DNA from: Reichenbachiella ulvae
Lineage (GTDB): Bacteria; Bacteroidota; Bacteroidia; Cytophagales; Cyclobacteriaceae
Direction of reading: 5' to 3'
Length of the DNA stretch: 64,000 nucleotides
NCBI RefSeq assembly: GCF_025833875.1
Contig: NZ_JAOYOD010000001.1
Span: forward strand, 4,976,501 to 5,040,500
The translations under genes and the position numbers were made by a program. Shown here piece after piece: positions 33,787-42,624 of the stretch (position 1 is the stretch's first letter; each line of letters opens with the position of its first letter). Under the pieces are notes generated by a model. The model was not told where the DNA came from. It made no database searches and saw only the letters and a program-made list of their open reading frames with translations.

Positions 33787-34500
33787 ATGGAAAATCCTAC
33801 TACACTACTCAAAACGAACGACTTAAAGAAAATCTACTTTACGGACGAAATCGAAACTACTGCACTGGCAGGCGTGAACCTTGAGGTCAAAGACGGGGAG
33901 TTCGTGGCGATCATGGGACCATCAGGATGTGGCAAGTCTACTTTGCTGAATATTCTGGGGTTATTAGACAATCCTTCTGAAGGGGAGTTCTTCTTCAAGG
34001 ATCAGGAAATTTCCGGCTTCAACGAAAGAAAAAGAGCCGACCTAAGAAAAGAAAACATTGGTTTTGTATTCCAGAGTTTTAACCTAATCGATGAATTGAC
34101 AGTATTCGAAAACATCGAATTGCCATTGATCTACTTGAAGTACTCTGCTGCTGAGCGAAAGAAAAGAGTGGAGGAGGTAATGGAGCAAATGAAGATCATG
34201 CACCGCCGCAATCACTTTCCACAGCAGTTGTCAGGTGGACAGCAGCAGCGCGTGGCGATCTCTCGAGCAGTAGTAGCCAAGCCTAACATGATTTTGGCCG
34301 ATGAGCCTACGGGTAACCTGGATTCAGCCAATGGTCAGGAAGTGATGTTGCTTTTGAACGAGCTGAATGAAAAAGGAACCACAGTAATCATGGTAACGCA
34401 CTCACCGATCGATGCAGAATATGCACACCGTGTGATTCATCTCTTTGATGGTCAGATTGTATCTGAAAACATCAATAGCAAGGACAAAGTACTGGTGTAA
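33787..34500 (+). CDS. ABC transporter ATP-binding protein, MacB/LolD type
   Basis: A 237-residue ATPase. It has Walker [13 protein letters not shown], the Q-loop [20 protein letters not shown], the signature [14 protein letters not shown], Walker [14 protein letters not shown] and the switch histidine in [13 protein letters not shown]. The [14 protein letters not shown] insert and NLDS are typical of MacB/LolD/FtsE-type ATPases that pair with FtsX-like permeases. It lies between the HlyD and TolC genes, but no permease gene is present in the cluster. Confidence 0.95.
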   Translation: MENPTTLLKTNDLKKIYFTDEIETTALAGVNLEVKDGEFVAIMGPSGCGKSTLLNILGLLDNPSEGEFFFKDQEISGFNERKRADLRKENIGFVFQSFNLIDELTVFENIELPLIYLKYSAAERKKRVEEVMEQMKIMHRRNHFPQQLSGGQQQRVAISRAVVAKPNMILADEPTGNLDSANGQEVMLLLNELNEKGTTVIMVTHSPIDAEYAHRVIHLFDGQIVSENINSKDKVLV

Positions 34501-34613
34501 AACCAGCCCCAAGGTCAAGTAAAAATTAGTTTAGTGATAAGTAGAATCCTCAGGATGCCCGTTCGTGATACGCGGGCATCCCTGTTGGACTGGAACACTT
34601 TTGCCCAAGAAAA

Positions 34614-35975
34614 ATGAAAAGTATATTAGTAGTAATCATGTTGTTGATGGGGTATTGGCTTTGTGCGCAGCCCGTAGATTCTCTGAATCGTGAGGTGAGA
34701 GTCTTGACGCTGGACGAGTGCATGCAGGTAGCTATGGACAACAACATTCAGCTGAAACGTGTGCAGAACGATGCTCGCATCGCAGATGCCAACTACTTTC
34801 AGAGCCTGATGGAGTTTTTGCCATCAGTAGGAGTGAGCATGAACTATGATCTGTACAATGGTACTTTCTTTGATAATACAGCCGCCAGGCAAGTGACCGA
34901 AGTGACCAACTCCTCCAGTCCCAGACTGGATGCTTCTTGGACGATATTCAATGGTTTCAGTACCCACTACAACCGCCAATCGGCCCTGAATCAAAAGGAA
35001 GCTTCGACCTATGCCGTGGAGGAGCAAAAGCAAAGCGTAGAGTCCAATGTGCTGGCAGCCTACCTCAGCGTGGTATTGGACAAAGAGAACATCAAAATCT
35101 CTGAAGGAAGAATTGCCCTGCTCGAATCGCAGCTCTTGAGAGAGAAGAAAAGAAATGAAATTGGGGTGGGCAATCTGGAGGAGGTTTACAACTTTCAGTC
35201 CCAACTGGCCAATGAAAACCTAACCCTGGTCAACCGAAAAAACGCCCTGATGACCGATATGCTCCGACTCTTGCAGACCTTGCAGTTGGAGGTGTCTCGT
35301 GACTATGACGTGGCTCCCTATGATTTTGATTTGGATCCTGATTTGGTAGAGATCGAGCGTTTCGACGAAGTGCTAGAGTCGTCGATAGCCTACTCCCCCG
35401 GAATCAAAAGAGCCATGAGTAATGCCGAATCGGCTAGCTATCAGTTCAAGAGTGCACGAGCTCAACACCTCCCGACTGTTTCACTTTTTGCTCGCATAGG
35501 ATCTTCCTATTCGTCTAATGGTGCCAGAAATCCTAAAAATGGTGTGAACGATGCGAATGCGACATTTGGTGAGCAGATGGACTGGAACCGCTACGATTAT
35601 GTGAATCTGTCGGTGTCTCTTCCAATCTTTTACAACTGGCGTCTGCGCAACGCCACACAAGTCGCGAAGATCAACAGAGAAAATGCTTCATTGGATTTGA
35701 AACAGACAGAACTGGACATGACCAATACCATTCAGCAGGTGTATTTGGATTTGGTGTCAGCACAAGAAACATACAAGGCAGCTGAGGAAAACTTGATGGC
35801 CCTCAACCAATCATTCGAATATGTGGCCACCCGTTACGAAAATGGTAATACCGATTTCTACACCTATCTGGAGAGCCTAAACAATAAAAATCGCGCAGAG
35901 ATCGAACTGGTCAATGCCAAATATAGAATCGTCTTTAGAAAGAAAATCCTCGATGTTTACAGAGGTCAACTATAA
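34614..35975 (+). CDS. TolC-family outer-membrane efflux protein
   Basis: A 453-residue protein with a signal peptide (about residues 1-19, ending LCAQ). The two structural repeats of the OEP family are visible as long helices (LTLDECMQVAMDNNIQLKRV, then VESNVLAAYLSVVLDKENIK; the second repeat ends YVATRYENGNTDFYTYLESL). TolC trimers make the outer-membrane channel of tripartite exporters. It completes the set with the HlyD adaptor and the ATPase, and a strong terminator follows. Confidence 0.94.
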   Translation: MKSILVVIMLLMGYWLCAQPVDSLNREVRVLTLDECMQVAMDNNIQLKRVQNDARIADANYFQSLMEFLPSVGVSMNYDLYNGTFFDNTAARQVTEVTNSSSPRLDASWTIFNGFSTHYNRQSALNQKEASTYAVEEQKQSVESNVLAAYLSVVLDKENIKISEGRIALLESQLLREKKRNEIGVGNLEEVYNFQSQLANENLTLVNRKNALMTDMLRLLQTLQLEVSRDYDVAPYDFDLDPDLVEIERFDEVLESSIAYSPGIKRAMSNAESASYQFKSARAQHLPTVSLFARIGSSYSSNGARNPKNGVNDANATFGEQMDWNRYDYVNLSVSLPIFYNWRLRNATQVAKINRENASLDLKQTELDMTNTIQQVYLDLVSAQETYKAAEENLMALNQSFEYVATRYENGNTDFYTYLESLNNKNRAEIELVNAKYRIVFRKKILDVYRGQL

Positions 35976-36006
35976 GGCTCATTAAAGAACTCGATAATTG
36001 AACATT

Positions 36007-36055
36007 CGTCATTCTCCTTGCTTGACCCCAAGGGAATGACGATTTTCTTTTTTTA
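36007..36055 (+). terminator. Intrinsic terminator after tolC-like gene
   Basis: CGTCATTC (36007-36014) pairs with GAATGACG (36034-36041), with inner CTTG/CAAG pairs, followed by a T-rich run to 36054. It lies 31 bp after the stop of the TolC gene. Confidence 0.8.
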
Positions 36056-36176
36056 CATGAAGGTCAAAAATGGATTCAATCCTTTTTGATTCTTAGAACT
36101 GTCTATATTCTCGGCTCTAAAAATCTTGACTCTAGAATGCCGGATTCAGCATTGGTTTTCAATCTGCCATAATCCC

Positions 36177-36186
36177 CTCCTCGGAG
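36177..36186. repeat. Left target-site duplication of the insertion sequence
   Basis: CTCCTCGGAG directly before the left inverted repeat; identical to 37341-37350. Confidence 0.9.
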
Positions 36187-37340
36187 CAGGGCTGTTGCAT
36201 TCTAAAAAATGGATTAACTTGAAAATTAAAAATGGCATCAGAAAGTATCATTTGGTATTTAGGAAAAGTGAAGGATCACAGGCGTGGTGCGGGTCAGCGA
36301 CATTCTCTGGAATTGGTACTGGTCATCGTGCTGATGTCGGTAATGAGCGGCTACTATGGTTATCGTGCTATTGGAGATTTTATAGAAAGAAATAGAGAGA
36401 ACTTATTGTCTACTTTTCAGCCCAAACAAGACAGATTACCGACTTTTTATACTATTCGAAGAGTGTTGATGGGATTGGATTTTGATTCCTTTTCTCATCA
36501 ATTCTATCAGTGGAGTAAAGCCTATGTTTCGATAGAGTCTGGAGAGTGGCTTAGTGTAGATGGCAAGGCCATCGGTGGTACAATGAGTGATTATTCAAAG
36601 TCGTATCAGAATTTCATCAATCTAGTGACCGTATTCGTTTCCAGACAGAAAATGGTATTAGCCAATGGAGAAGTCATTAACTCAAAAGAGAGTGAAATAC
36701 CTGTAGTTCGTCAATTAATAGAGATGCTGGATCTCAAAGATGTGGTCTTTACTATGGATGCTCTTCATTGTCAAAAAAAACGGTAGAAGTGATTATAGCT
36801 AGTGGAAATAATTATGTAATTGGAGTGAAGAAAAATCAAAAGACACTCTACCAGAGCATCGAAAAGTGTGCCCAAGAAAAGCCTATAGGTTATTATTCTC
36901 AGCTAGAGAGAAACAAAGGAAGAATAGAAAATAGAGATGTAACAGTGTTCAATTTGCCAGAGGAAATAAAAAAACAATGGACTGGTGCACAACACGGCAT
37001 CAAAATTAGAAGAGAAGTAAAAGTCAATGGACGCTACAGGGAAGAAAACGCGTATTATTTAAGCAGCATAAAGAATGGAAGTGCATTATTATACAACTAT
37101 GGGATAAGGAATCATTGGCACATTGAAAACAGTCTACACTGGACCAAAGATGTAACGATGAAAGAAGATGCCTCTAAAATCAGATTAGGCAACGCTCCAT
37201 CAATTATATCCACGCTTAAAAATGGTGCAATGAATATATTTAGAAAACAAGGCATGAATCAAATAGCAAAGGCCACCAGACTGGTAGCCAATGATATTGA
37301 GACTCTAAACAAACTAATCAATTAGAATGCAACAGCCCTG
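36187..37340 (+). mobile_element. Complete ISAs1-like insertion sequence, 1154 bp
   Basis: The element begins CAGGGCTGTTGCATTCTAA (36187-36205) and ends with the exact inverted copy TTAGAATGCAACAGCCCTG (37322-37340). It is flanked by the 10-bp direct repeat CTCCTCGGAG on both sides, proof of transposition. ISAs1 elements of about 1.2 kb with CAGGGCT-type ends and 8-10 bp duplications fit well. The single coding region is transposase, split by a frameshift. Before insertion the site was a GC-rich palindrome CCCCTCCTCGGAGGGG. Confidence 0.93.
36232..37325 (+). CDS. ISAs1-family transposase, split by a -1 shift on A8
   Basis: Frame one (36232-36786) gives MASESIIWYLGKVKDHRRGA through KAIGGTMSDYSKSYQNFINL to VFTMDALHCQKK and then stops at once. 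Frame two, overlapping, continues TVEVIIASGNNYVIGVKKNQ to NHWHIENSLHWTKDV and ends at 37325. Joining them by a -1 slip on CAAAAAAAA (A8 at 36773-36780) gives a 364-residue protein with no missing family residues: the DDE-type VDGK, TMDALHCQKKT and HIENSLHW motifs are in order. Either the gene lost one A recently, or the A AAA AAA heptamer is used for programmed or transcriptional slippage. Confidence 0.88.
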
Positions 37341-37350
37341 CTCCTCGGAG
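37341..37350. repeat. Right target-site duplication of the insertion sequence
   Basis: CTCCTCGGAG directly after the right inverted repeat; identical to 36177-36186. It is followed by GGGCGCAGGGGTGGG. Confidence 0.9.
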
Positions 37351-37416
37351 GGGCGCAGGGGTGGGTTTTCTTGAAAAAACAAGAAGTCCTATGTCTAAAA
37401 TCTAACAATCTAAAAT

Positions 37417-38580
37417 CTACCCCAAAGCAATCACATTCAAATCTGGAATTTCCAGCCATTTGGCATCTTTCATTTTCTGTCTGGATACATAGCCGATCCA
37501 GTAGTTCCCGTCTGGGCCTGAGTATTTTTCAACCACTTCGATAAAATCTGATTCGTTCGGGTGCTGGTCTTTGAATCGCACATAGACTTTCATCTCAAAG
37601 TCCTCGTGTAGCGCGAAGTTATTGGTACGGGAGGCCTTTTTGTACTCGTATCGGTAGCCATAGCCTAGCGCTGAGATATCTGACAGTACAGCCGAACCGG
37701 TAGGTTTGTCTCCGGCTCCTTTGCCATAAAGGAATTGACTTTCGGAGAAGGCACTTTCCAGAATTACGGCATTGTATTCGTTTTTAGTTTGAGCCAGGAT
37801 GGACGATTGATGCACGAAGGTAGGCAGTACCGTCGCATCGATAAAGTCACCTACTTTTTTGCCTCGGGCGATCAATTTGATTTCGTAGTTGTTCTTTTGA
37901 GCGAACTCAATATCGAAAGTGTTGATCTTGGTGATGCCCAATGTGAAGAGCTCATCAGGATTGGTGATGAGACCAAATGCGTGATAAAGCAGGATGCACA
38001 ATTTGTACCGTGCATCGATCCCTTCCACATCCAGCGTAGGGTCACTCTCCGCAAAACCTAAATCTTGGGCCTCCTTGAGTACATTTTCATAAGAAGCACT
38101 TTCGTTGATCATTTTAGTCAGGATGAAGTTGGTCGATCCGTTGAAGATGCCTTCCAGAGAGGTCATCAGGTCATTGTCATAATATTCTTCCAGGTTGCGA
38201 ATGATAGGAATACTCGCGCAGCATGACCCTTCGTACAGCAAGGAGACTTTGTTTTTTCTCTGCAGTTCTAAGAGCTCTTCCAGATGCTCGGCAATCATTT
38301 TTTTATTAGCCGAGACCACATGCTTGCCACGGTTCATGGCTTCTTTTACAATCTCGAAGGCTGCCTCTGCGTCATCGATCAGCTCTACGATCACATCGAT
38401 TTTGTCATTGTGTAGCAGTTCGTTTTTGTCGTCGGTAAACAAGGCCTTGTCCAGGCTTCTGGGCTTTGTGATGTCTTTGATACAAAATTTTTCGATCTCT
38501 GCCTGGATCGAATTCGATTGCTGCAGGACGTGATACAAACCTTGTCCCACTACTCCAAAACCAAAAATTCCTAGTTTCAT
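37417..38580 (-). CDS. hom: Homoserine dehydrogenase
   Basis: A 387-residue enzyme that reduces aspartate semialdehyde to homoserine, the branch point for methionine and threonine. It has the NAD(P)-binding IFGFGVVGQGLYHVL, the SANKKMIAEH loop, the substrate region GSCCASIPIIRNL and IFNGSTNFILTKM, and the catalytic-domain motif GFAESDPTLDVEGIDARYKL. It is monofunctional (no aspartokinase) and lacks a clear ACT domain. It lies downstream of the trans-sulfuration gene on the same strand, separated by a strong terminator hairpin. Confidence 0.95.
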   Translation of the reverse strand: MKLGIFGFGVVGQGLYHVLQQSNSIQAEIEKFCIKDITKPRSLDKALFTDDKNELLHNDKIDVIVELIDDAEAAFEIVKEAMNRGKHVVSANKKMIAEHLEELLELQRKNKVSLLYEGSCCASIPIIRNLEEYYDNDLMTSLEGIFNGSTNFILTKMINESASYENVLKEAQDLGFAESDPTLDVEGIDARYKLCILLYHAFGLITNPDELFTLGITKINTFDIEFAQKNNYEIKLIARGKKVGDFIDATVLPTFVHQSSILAQTKNEYNAVILESAFSESQFLYGKGAGDKPTGSAVLSDISALGYGYRYEYKKASRTNNFALHEDFEMKVYVRFKDQHPNESDFIEVVEKYSGPDGNYWIGYVSRQKMKDAKWLEIPDLNVIALG

Positions 38581-38602
38581 ATTTCTATATTCTTATGTGA
38601 AA

Positions 38603-38649
38603 AAAGCTGACAGGATTCTCGCCTAATTGTAGAGAATCCTGTCAGCTTT
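38603..38649 (-). terminator. Strong intrinsic terminator between the trans-sulfuration gene and hom
   Basis: AAAGCTGACAGGATTCTC (38603-38620) and GAGAATCCTGTCAGCTTT (38632-38649) form a perfect 18-bp stem with an 11-nt loop. Read leftward it ends in a run of U residues. Its end is only about 22 bp upstream of the hom start codon. Confidence 0.9.
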
Positions 38650-38656
38650 AAATGCT

Positions 38657-39823
38657 TTATTGAACCAATTCAGGTTCTACTTTTATTTTCTTAATTGCTT
38701 CGTCCAGGTCATTGATCAAATCCTCTGGCGCTTCCAGTCCGATAGACAGTCGCACCAGCGAATCGCTGATTCCAGCCTTCTGTCTGGTTTCTGCAGGCGT
38801 GCCTTTGTGCGTCATGCTAGCAGGATGACAGCAGAGGCTCTTTACACCCCCCAGACTTTCGGCCAATTTGAACAGTTTTGTGTTGCAGACGAAGGTTTCC
38901 GCTATTTCTTTTGAATCTTCTTTAAAAGAAAAAGAGATCACTGCACCATATTGCTTTTGTTGCTTTCCAGCCAATTCGTGGTTAGGATGGAAAAATAGGC
39001 CTGGATAGTTGACCTGATCCACTGCATCCAAAGATACCAGATGTCTGGCCACCTCTAGAGCGGTGCGGCATTGCTTTTCGATTCTGAGTTCCAGCGTCTG
39101 GATTCCTCTCAGTGTCAACCAGCTGTCCCATGGTCCCAAAATACTACCAGTAGCATTCTGAATGAATTTGATTTCATCTGCCAGTTCTTGTGTTTTGACC
39201 GCTATCAGTCCTGCGATCACATCCGAATGCCCCGCCAGATACTTCGTGCCACTGTGCAGCACGATATCTGCTCCCAGGTCCAGGGGCTTTTGCAAGGCCG
39301 GGGAGGCAAAAGTATTGTCCACCACCAGCAGACAGCCATGTACCTTGGCTATTTCGGCAATGGCTTGAATATCGCTGATCTTGAGTGTCGGGTTGGTAGG
39401 TGTTTCGAGCCAAATGATTTTTGTTTTGCGTCGAATGGCCTGATGAACCGCATCCAGATCCGAAGTGTCTACATAGCGGGCTGTGATGCCAAATTTCTTG
39501 TAGAGTTTTTCAAACGAACGAAATGTGCCGCCATAGATGTCATCTACTGCCAGGATCTCATCTCCCGATTGGCATAGCTTGATCACCGCATCCACTGCAG
39601 CCAGTCCACTGGCAAAGGCAAATCCAGCTATCCCATTTTCTAACTGCGCTATACAGTCTTCTAGCGCTTTTCGCGTGGGGTTATTGGATCGGCTATAGTC
39701 AAAGCCTTTGTTGACACCCGGCGCTTCCTGCTGGAAGGTCGATGTTTGATAGATCGGCACGGATAGCGCACCAGTCAATGGATCCGTTGGGATACTGTGG
39801 AGAATGTTTGTTGTCTCTTGCAT
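38657..39823 (-). CDS. metB: Cystathionine gamma-synthase / trans-sulfuration PLP enzyme
   Basis: A 388-residue Cys/Met metabolism PLP enzyme. The PLP-lysine motif is VLHSGTKYLAGHSDVIAG; other marks are the N-terminal PLTGALSVPIYQTSTFQQ, the NPTRKALE motif, and SLGGVKSLCCHPASMTH near the end. Cystathionine gamma-synthase, gamma-lyase and O-acetylhomoserine sulfhydrylase are hard to separate by sequence. Control by a SAM riboswitch argues for a methionine-biosynthetic role, so MetB is the best choice; a lyase role is less likely. Confidence 0.88.
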   Translation of the reverse strand: MQETTNILHSIPTDPLTGALSVPIYQTSTFQQEAPGVNKGFDYSRSNNPTRKALEDCIAQLENGIAGFAFASGLAAVDAVIKLCQSGDEILAVDDIYGGTFRSFEKLYKKFGITARYVDTSDLDAVHQAIRRKTKIIWLETPTNPTLKISDIQAIAEIAKVHGCLLVVDNTFASPALQKPLDLGADIVLHSGTKYLAGHSDVIAGLIAVKTQELADEIKFIQNATGSILGPWDSWLTLRGIQTLELRIEKQCRTALEVARHLVSLDAVDQVNYPGLFFHPNHELAGKQQKQYGAVISFSFKEDSKEIAETFVCNTKLFKLAESLGGVKSLCCHPASMTHKGTPAETRQKAGISDSLVRLSIGLEAPEDLINDLDEAIKKIKVEPELVQ

Positions 39824-39883
39824 GTCTTTAATGTTTAAAAGTTACAAGGAGACTTTTCAAGGATTTTGTGTCTGGCGGGAAAT

Positions 39884-39913
39884 AAAAAATCCCTTCCAGA
39901 CAAGCCAGAAGGG
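39884..39913 (-). terminator. Riboswitch expression-platform terminator
   Basis: ATCCCTTC and GAAGGGAT form an 8-9-bp stem, followed leftward by a T-run (complement of AATAAAAAAT). It lies between the SAM-I aptamer and the trans-sulfuration gene, as expected for termination when SAM is bound. Confidence 0.85.
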
Positions 39914-39950
39914 ATGATATATTTTGATCTAAAAGATGTCATTCCTCTCG

Positions 39951-40054
39951 CTTATCTTTCCCGACCTTTGTCGAGACTGGAATTAGCACCTTCACCGTCT
40001 TGCGGGGGTTGCTAAGGTTTCACAGGGCCAAGTCCCTCCACCTTTCTTGATAAG
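39951..40054 (-). ncRNA. SAM-I (S-box) riboswitch
   Basis: On the minus strand the region starts CTTATCAAGAAAGGTGGAGG and ends in GATAAG, which closes the P1 helix. In between are the conserved S-box segments GGGACTTGGCCCTGTGAAAC, CCTTAGCAACC and GGTGCTAATTCC, with the K-turn and pseudoknot positions in order. A TACCTTTG promoter box lies 26 bp upstream and a terminator 37 bp downstream. High S-adenosylmethionine should stop transcription of metB. Confidence 0.95.
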
Positions 40055-40079
40055 TCATCCATTAAAAATAGAACTGCTG

Positions 40080-40087
40080 CAAAGGTA
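40080..40087 (-). promoter_or_regulatory. -7 promoter box of the SAM riboswitch transcript
   Basis: TACCTTTG on the minus strand, exact match to TAnnTTTG, 26 bp upstream of the aptamer. Confidence 0.6.
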
Positions 40088-40167
40088 TATCAGAGTTTTT
40101 TTAGGAAGCAAGAAAGAATCAAGATTTTTAGAATCAAGAAGTCTTGAGTCTTGGTTCTAGCATCTAA

Positions 40168-40983
40168 TTATCTCATATAAACAATTTTATTCCCGTTATT
40201 GTCAAGCTCAAACGCCTTGTTTTTCGCCACTCCGATCTTGAAGGTGAGTTCCTCGATCATGGCCAGGTCTCTGTCTACAGGCATAAATTCGGTGGTCTCC
40301 ATCGATTCGTATGGGAGATGAATCAGTTCCAGCGTGATGTCATCTTTTTTAAGGAAGTTTTGATAATGAATGTTGCTATCGTCCACAACTTCGATTTCTT
40401 CAAAGCCCAGGTGACTGGTATACCATTTCAAGGTGTTGATGTAGTCTGAGGACTGGATAGTGAAAAAACTGGGGGTAACGGTGTATTTGGTGTTATTGTC
40501 CGGAACATCGAAAAATTGAATCAGATTGCCGTCTGGATCTTCTGCTATGAAAGTGTTCAGGCTCAGGTTTTTATCTTTGTAAGTGTCTTTTGCTAACTTT
40601 TGTTCATATCTCTCGAGATAAAGATGCAAGCTGTCAAACTGGTTGATGTCAAACCCTATTTTGGTAATCCCATTGATGTATTTCTTTCCTTCTTTGAAGC
40701 GAATTTGTGACTTCAGCAAAGTGGCATTTCCCTGAGTTAATATCAGTTGAAAGTCATTGTTACGCATTTTTACATGCTTGTTAGGGCGGTATTCTTCTAT
40801 TTTAAACTGGAGGAATTTTCGATACCATGCGGCAGAGGTTTTGAGGTCACGAACGATCAAAGTAGCTCGTGTGAACCTGAGCTCATTTAGGTCTGTTTGA
40901 GAAAAGGCGGGCTGAGATTGAAACATCAGGGCCGCTAAGCCGATTAATACTAGTACGTGAATGTGCGTTTTGATCTGATTCAT
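40168..40983 (-). CDS. Exported protein with two VOC/glyoxalase-like domains
   Basis: From ATG 40983 (MNQIKTHIHVLVLIGLAALM) the product has 271 residues and a clean signal peptide ending FSQ; an ATG at 41004 would add seven residues before it. Two vicinal-oxygen-chelate modules follow: RATLIVRDLKTSAAWYRKFL (about 40-150, ending TFIAEDPDGNLIQFFDV) and FFTIQSSDYINTLKWYTSHL (about 165-260). The second module is degenerate at its end. A secreted VOC protein is unusual because glyoxalases are mostly cytosolic. Metal ligands are only partly conserved; the function is unknown. Confidence 0.78.
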   Translation of the reverse strand: MNQIKTHIHVLVLIGLAALMFQSQPAFSQTDLNELRFTRATLIVRDLKTSAAWYRKFLQFKIEEYRPNKHVKMRNNDFQLILTQGNATLLKSQIRFKEGKKYINGITKIGFDINQFDSLHLYLERYEQKLAKDTYKDKNLSLNTFIAEDPDGNLIQFFDVPDNNTKYTVTPSFFTIQSSDYINTLKWYTSHLGFEEIEVVDDSNIHYQNFLKKDDITLELIHLPYESMETTEFMPVDRDLAMIEELTFKIGVAKNKAFELDNNGNKIVYMR

Positions 40984-41096
40984 ATGAGTATTGAAATGCG
41001 CCAATCAAAGCTAAATGTTTTGTTGTCATAAATGTAGTTTATCAGCCAGTAGAAAAAAATTATAGGCTCAAAACTGACATCCTATGATAATCGTAG

Positions 41097-41104
41097 TAGT
41101 TTTG
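41097..41104 (+). promoter_or_regulatory. -7 promoter box of the suf operon
   Basis: TAGTTTTG matches TAnnTTTG and lies 36 bp before the sufB ATG. Confidence 0.55.
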
Positions 41105-41140
41105 CACTTATTTAAAGTAATTCCAAATAATTCGTAGCGA

Positions 41141-42586
41141 ATGAGCAATGACGATCAAATATTAGAGGAATTCACCTCAAAAGAATATGAACATGGCTGG
41201 TCTGTAGACCTGGAAGCTGATGAAGCTCCTGCGGGTCTAAGCGAGGATATTGTTCGGTTTATTTCAAAAAAGAAAGAGGAACCTGAATGGCTGCTGGAGT
41301 GGAGGCTGAGTGCTTTCGCTAAGTGGAAGAACATGAAGGAGCCTGATTGGTCTAATGTGAAATACCCGAAGATAGACTATCAAGCCATCAAATATTACTC
41401 TGCGCCAAAGCAGAAAAAGAAGGTGAATAGCCTTGACGATGTAGATCCTGAGTTAATCGAAACTTTCGAGAAACTAGGGATATCTCTAAATGAACAAAAG
41501 CGTCTGACGGGTGTGGCTGTAGATGCTGTGATCGATTCAGTTTCTGTTGCTACGACCTTTAAAGAAACGCTCGGAGAATTAGGAATTATTTTCTGCTCTT
41601 TTAGTGAAGCAGTAAAAGACCACCCTGAACTGGTGAAAAAGCATTTGGGCTCAGTTGTGCCGGTATCGGACAACTACTTCTCTGCTTTGAATTCAGCGGT
41701 ATTTTCAGATGGTTCATTTTGCTATATCCCGAAAGGAGTAAGGTGTCCAATGGAGCTTTCTACCTATTTCCGAATCAATGCAGCTAATACAGGTCAGTTC
41801 GAGAGAACCCTGATAGTGGCAGAAGAAGGATCATATGTAAGTTATCTTGAGGGATGTACGGCTCCACAAAGAGATGAAAATCAATTGCACGCGGCTGTAG
41901 TGGAGATCATTGCCAATCGTGATGCAGAAGTGAAATATTCAACCGTTCAGAACTGGTTCCCAGGTGATAAAAATGGTAAAGGAGGGATTTATAACTTCGT
42001 GACCAAGCGTGGGATCTGTGCTGGTGACAACTCTAAGATTTCGTGGACACAGGTAGAGACAGGTTCTGCAGTTACCTGGAAGTACCCATCATGTATACTG
42101 AAAGGAGATAATTCAGTAGGGGAGTTCTATTCTGTAGCGGTAACCAACAATTACCAGCAAGCGGATACAGGTACCAAAATGATTCACATCGGAAAGAATA
42201 CCAAGTCAAGAATCGTATCCAAAGGTATTTCGGCTGGTAAATCTCAGAATTCATACAGAGGACAAGTACAGGTGATGAAGCGCGCCGAAAAAGCGAGAAA
42301 CTTCTCACAGTGTGATTCCTTACTGATCGGTGATCAGTGTGGCGCACATACTTTTCCATATATAGATATTGAAAATTCGACGGCTCAGGTAGAGCACGAG
42401 GCGACCACTTCGAAAATCGGAGAGGATCAAATCTTCTACTGTACGCAGCGAGGAATCGACGAAGAAAATGCAGTAGCCTTGATCGTCAACGGATATGCCA
42501 AAGAAGTGCTGAATAAGCTCCCAATGGAGTTTGCTGTAGAGGCACAAAAGCTGTTGGCATTAACGCTTGAAGGGTCTGTGGGTTAA
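41141..42586 (+). CDS. sufB: Fe-S cluster assembly scaffold SufB
   Basis: A 481-residue SufB of normal length. It forms the SufBC2D complex on which Fe-S clusters are built. Typical segments are [40 protein letters not shown], the beta-helix core ([20 protein letters not shown]) and [20 protein letters not shown] with the conserved cysteine and histidine, then [15 protein letters not shown]. It leads the suf operon; no IscA/SufA-type gene lies directly upstream, unlike many relatives. Confidence 0.97.
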   Translation: MSNDDQILEEFTSKEYEHGWSVDLEADEAPAGLSEDIVRFISKKKEEPEWLLEWRLSAFAKWKNMKEPDWSNVKYPKIDYQAIKYYSAPKQKKKVNSLDDVDPELIETFEKLGISLNEQKRLTGVAVDAVIDSVSVATTFKETLGELGIIFCSFSEAVKDHPELVKKHLGSVVPVSDNYFSALNSAVFSDGSFCYIPKGVRCPMELSTYFRINAANTGQFERTLIVAEEGSYVSYLEGCTAPQRDENQLHAAVVEIIANRDAEVKYSTVQNWFPGDKNGKGGIYNFVTKRGICAGDNSKISWTQVETGSAVTWKYPSCILKGDNSVGEFYSVAVTNNYQQADTGTKMIHIGKNTKSRIVSKGISAGKSQNSYRGQVQVMKRAEKARNFSQCDSLLIGDQCGAHTFPYIDIENSTAQVEHEATTSKIGEDQIFYCTQRGIDEENAVALIVNGYAKEVLNKLPMEFAVEAQKLLALTLEGSVG

Positions 42587-42596
42587 GTTGATTTGA

Positions 42597-42624
42597 AATT
42601 GGAAATTAGAGATTAGAAATTGGC
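42597..42624. repeat. AT-rich short-word repeat before the S23 gene
   Basis: GAAATTGGAAATTAGAGATT then AGAAATTGG, built from AAATTGG/AAATTAG words. An inverted counterpart, AATTTCCAATCTCAAATATC, follows the S23 gene at 43030-43049. Together they bracket the inserted gene. Confidence 0.6.
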
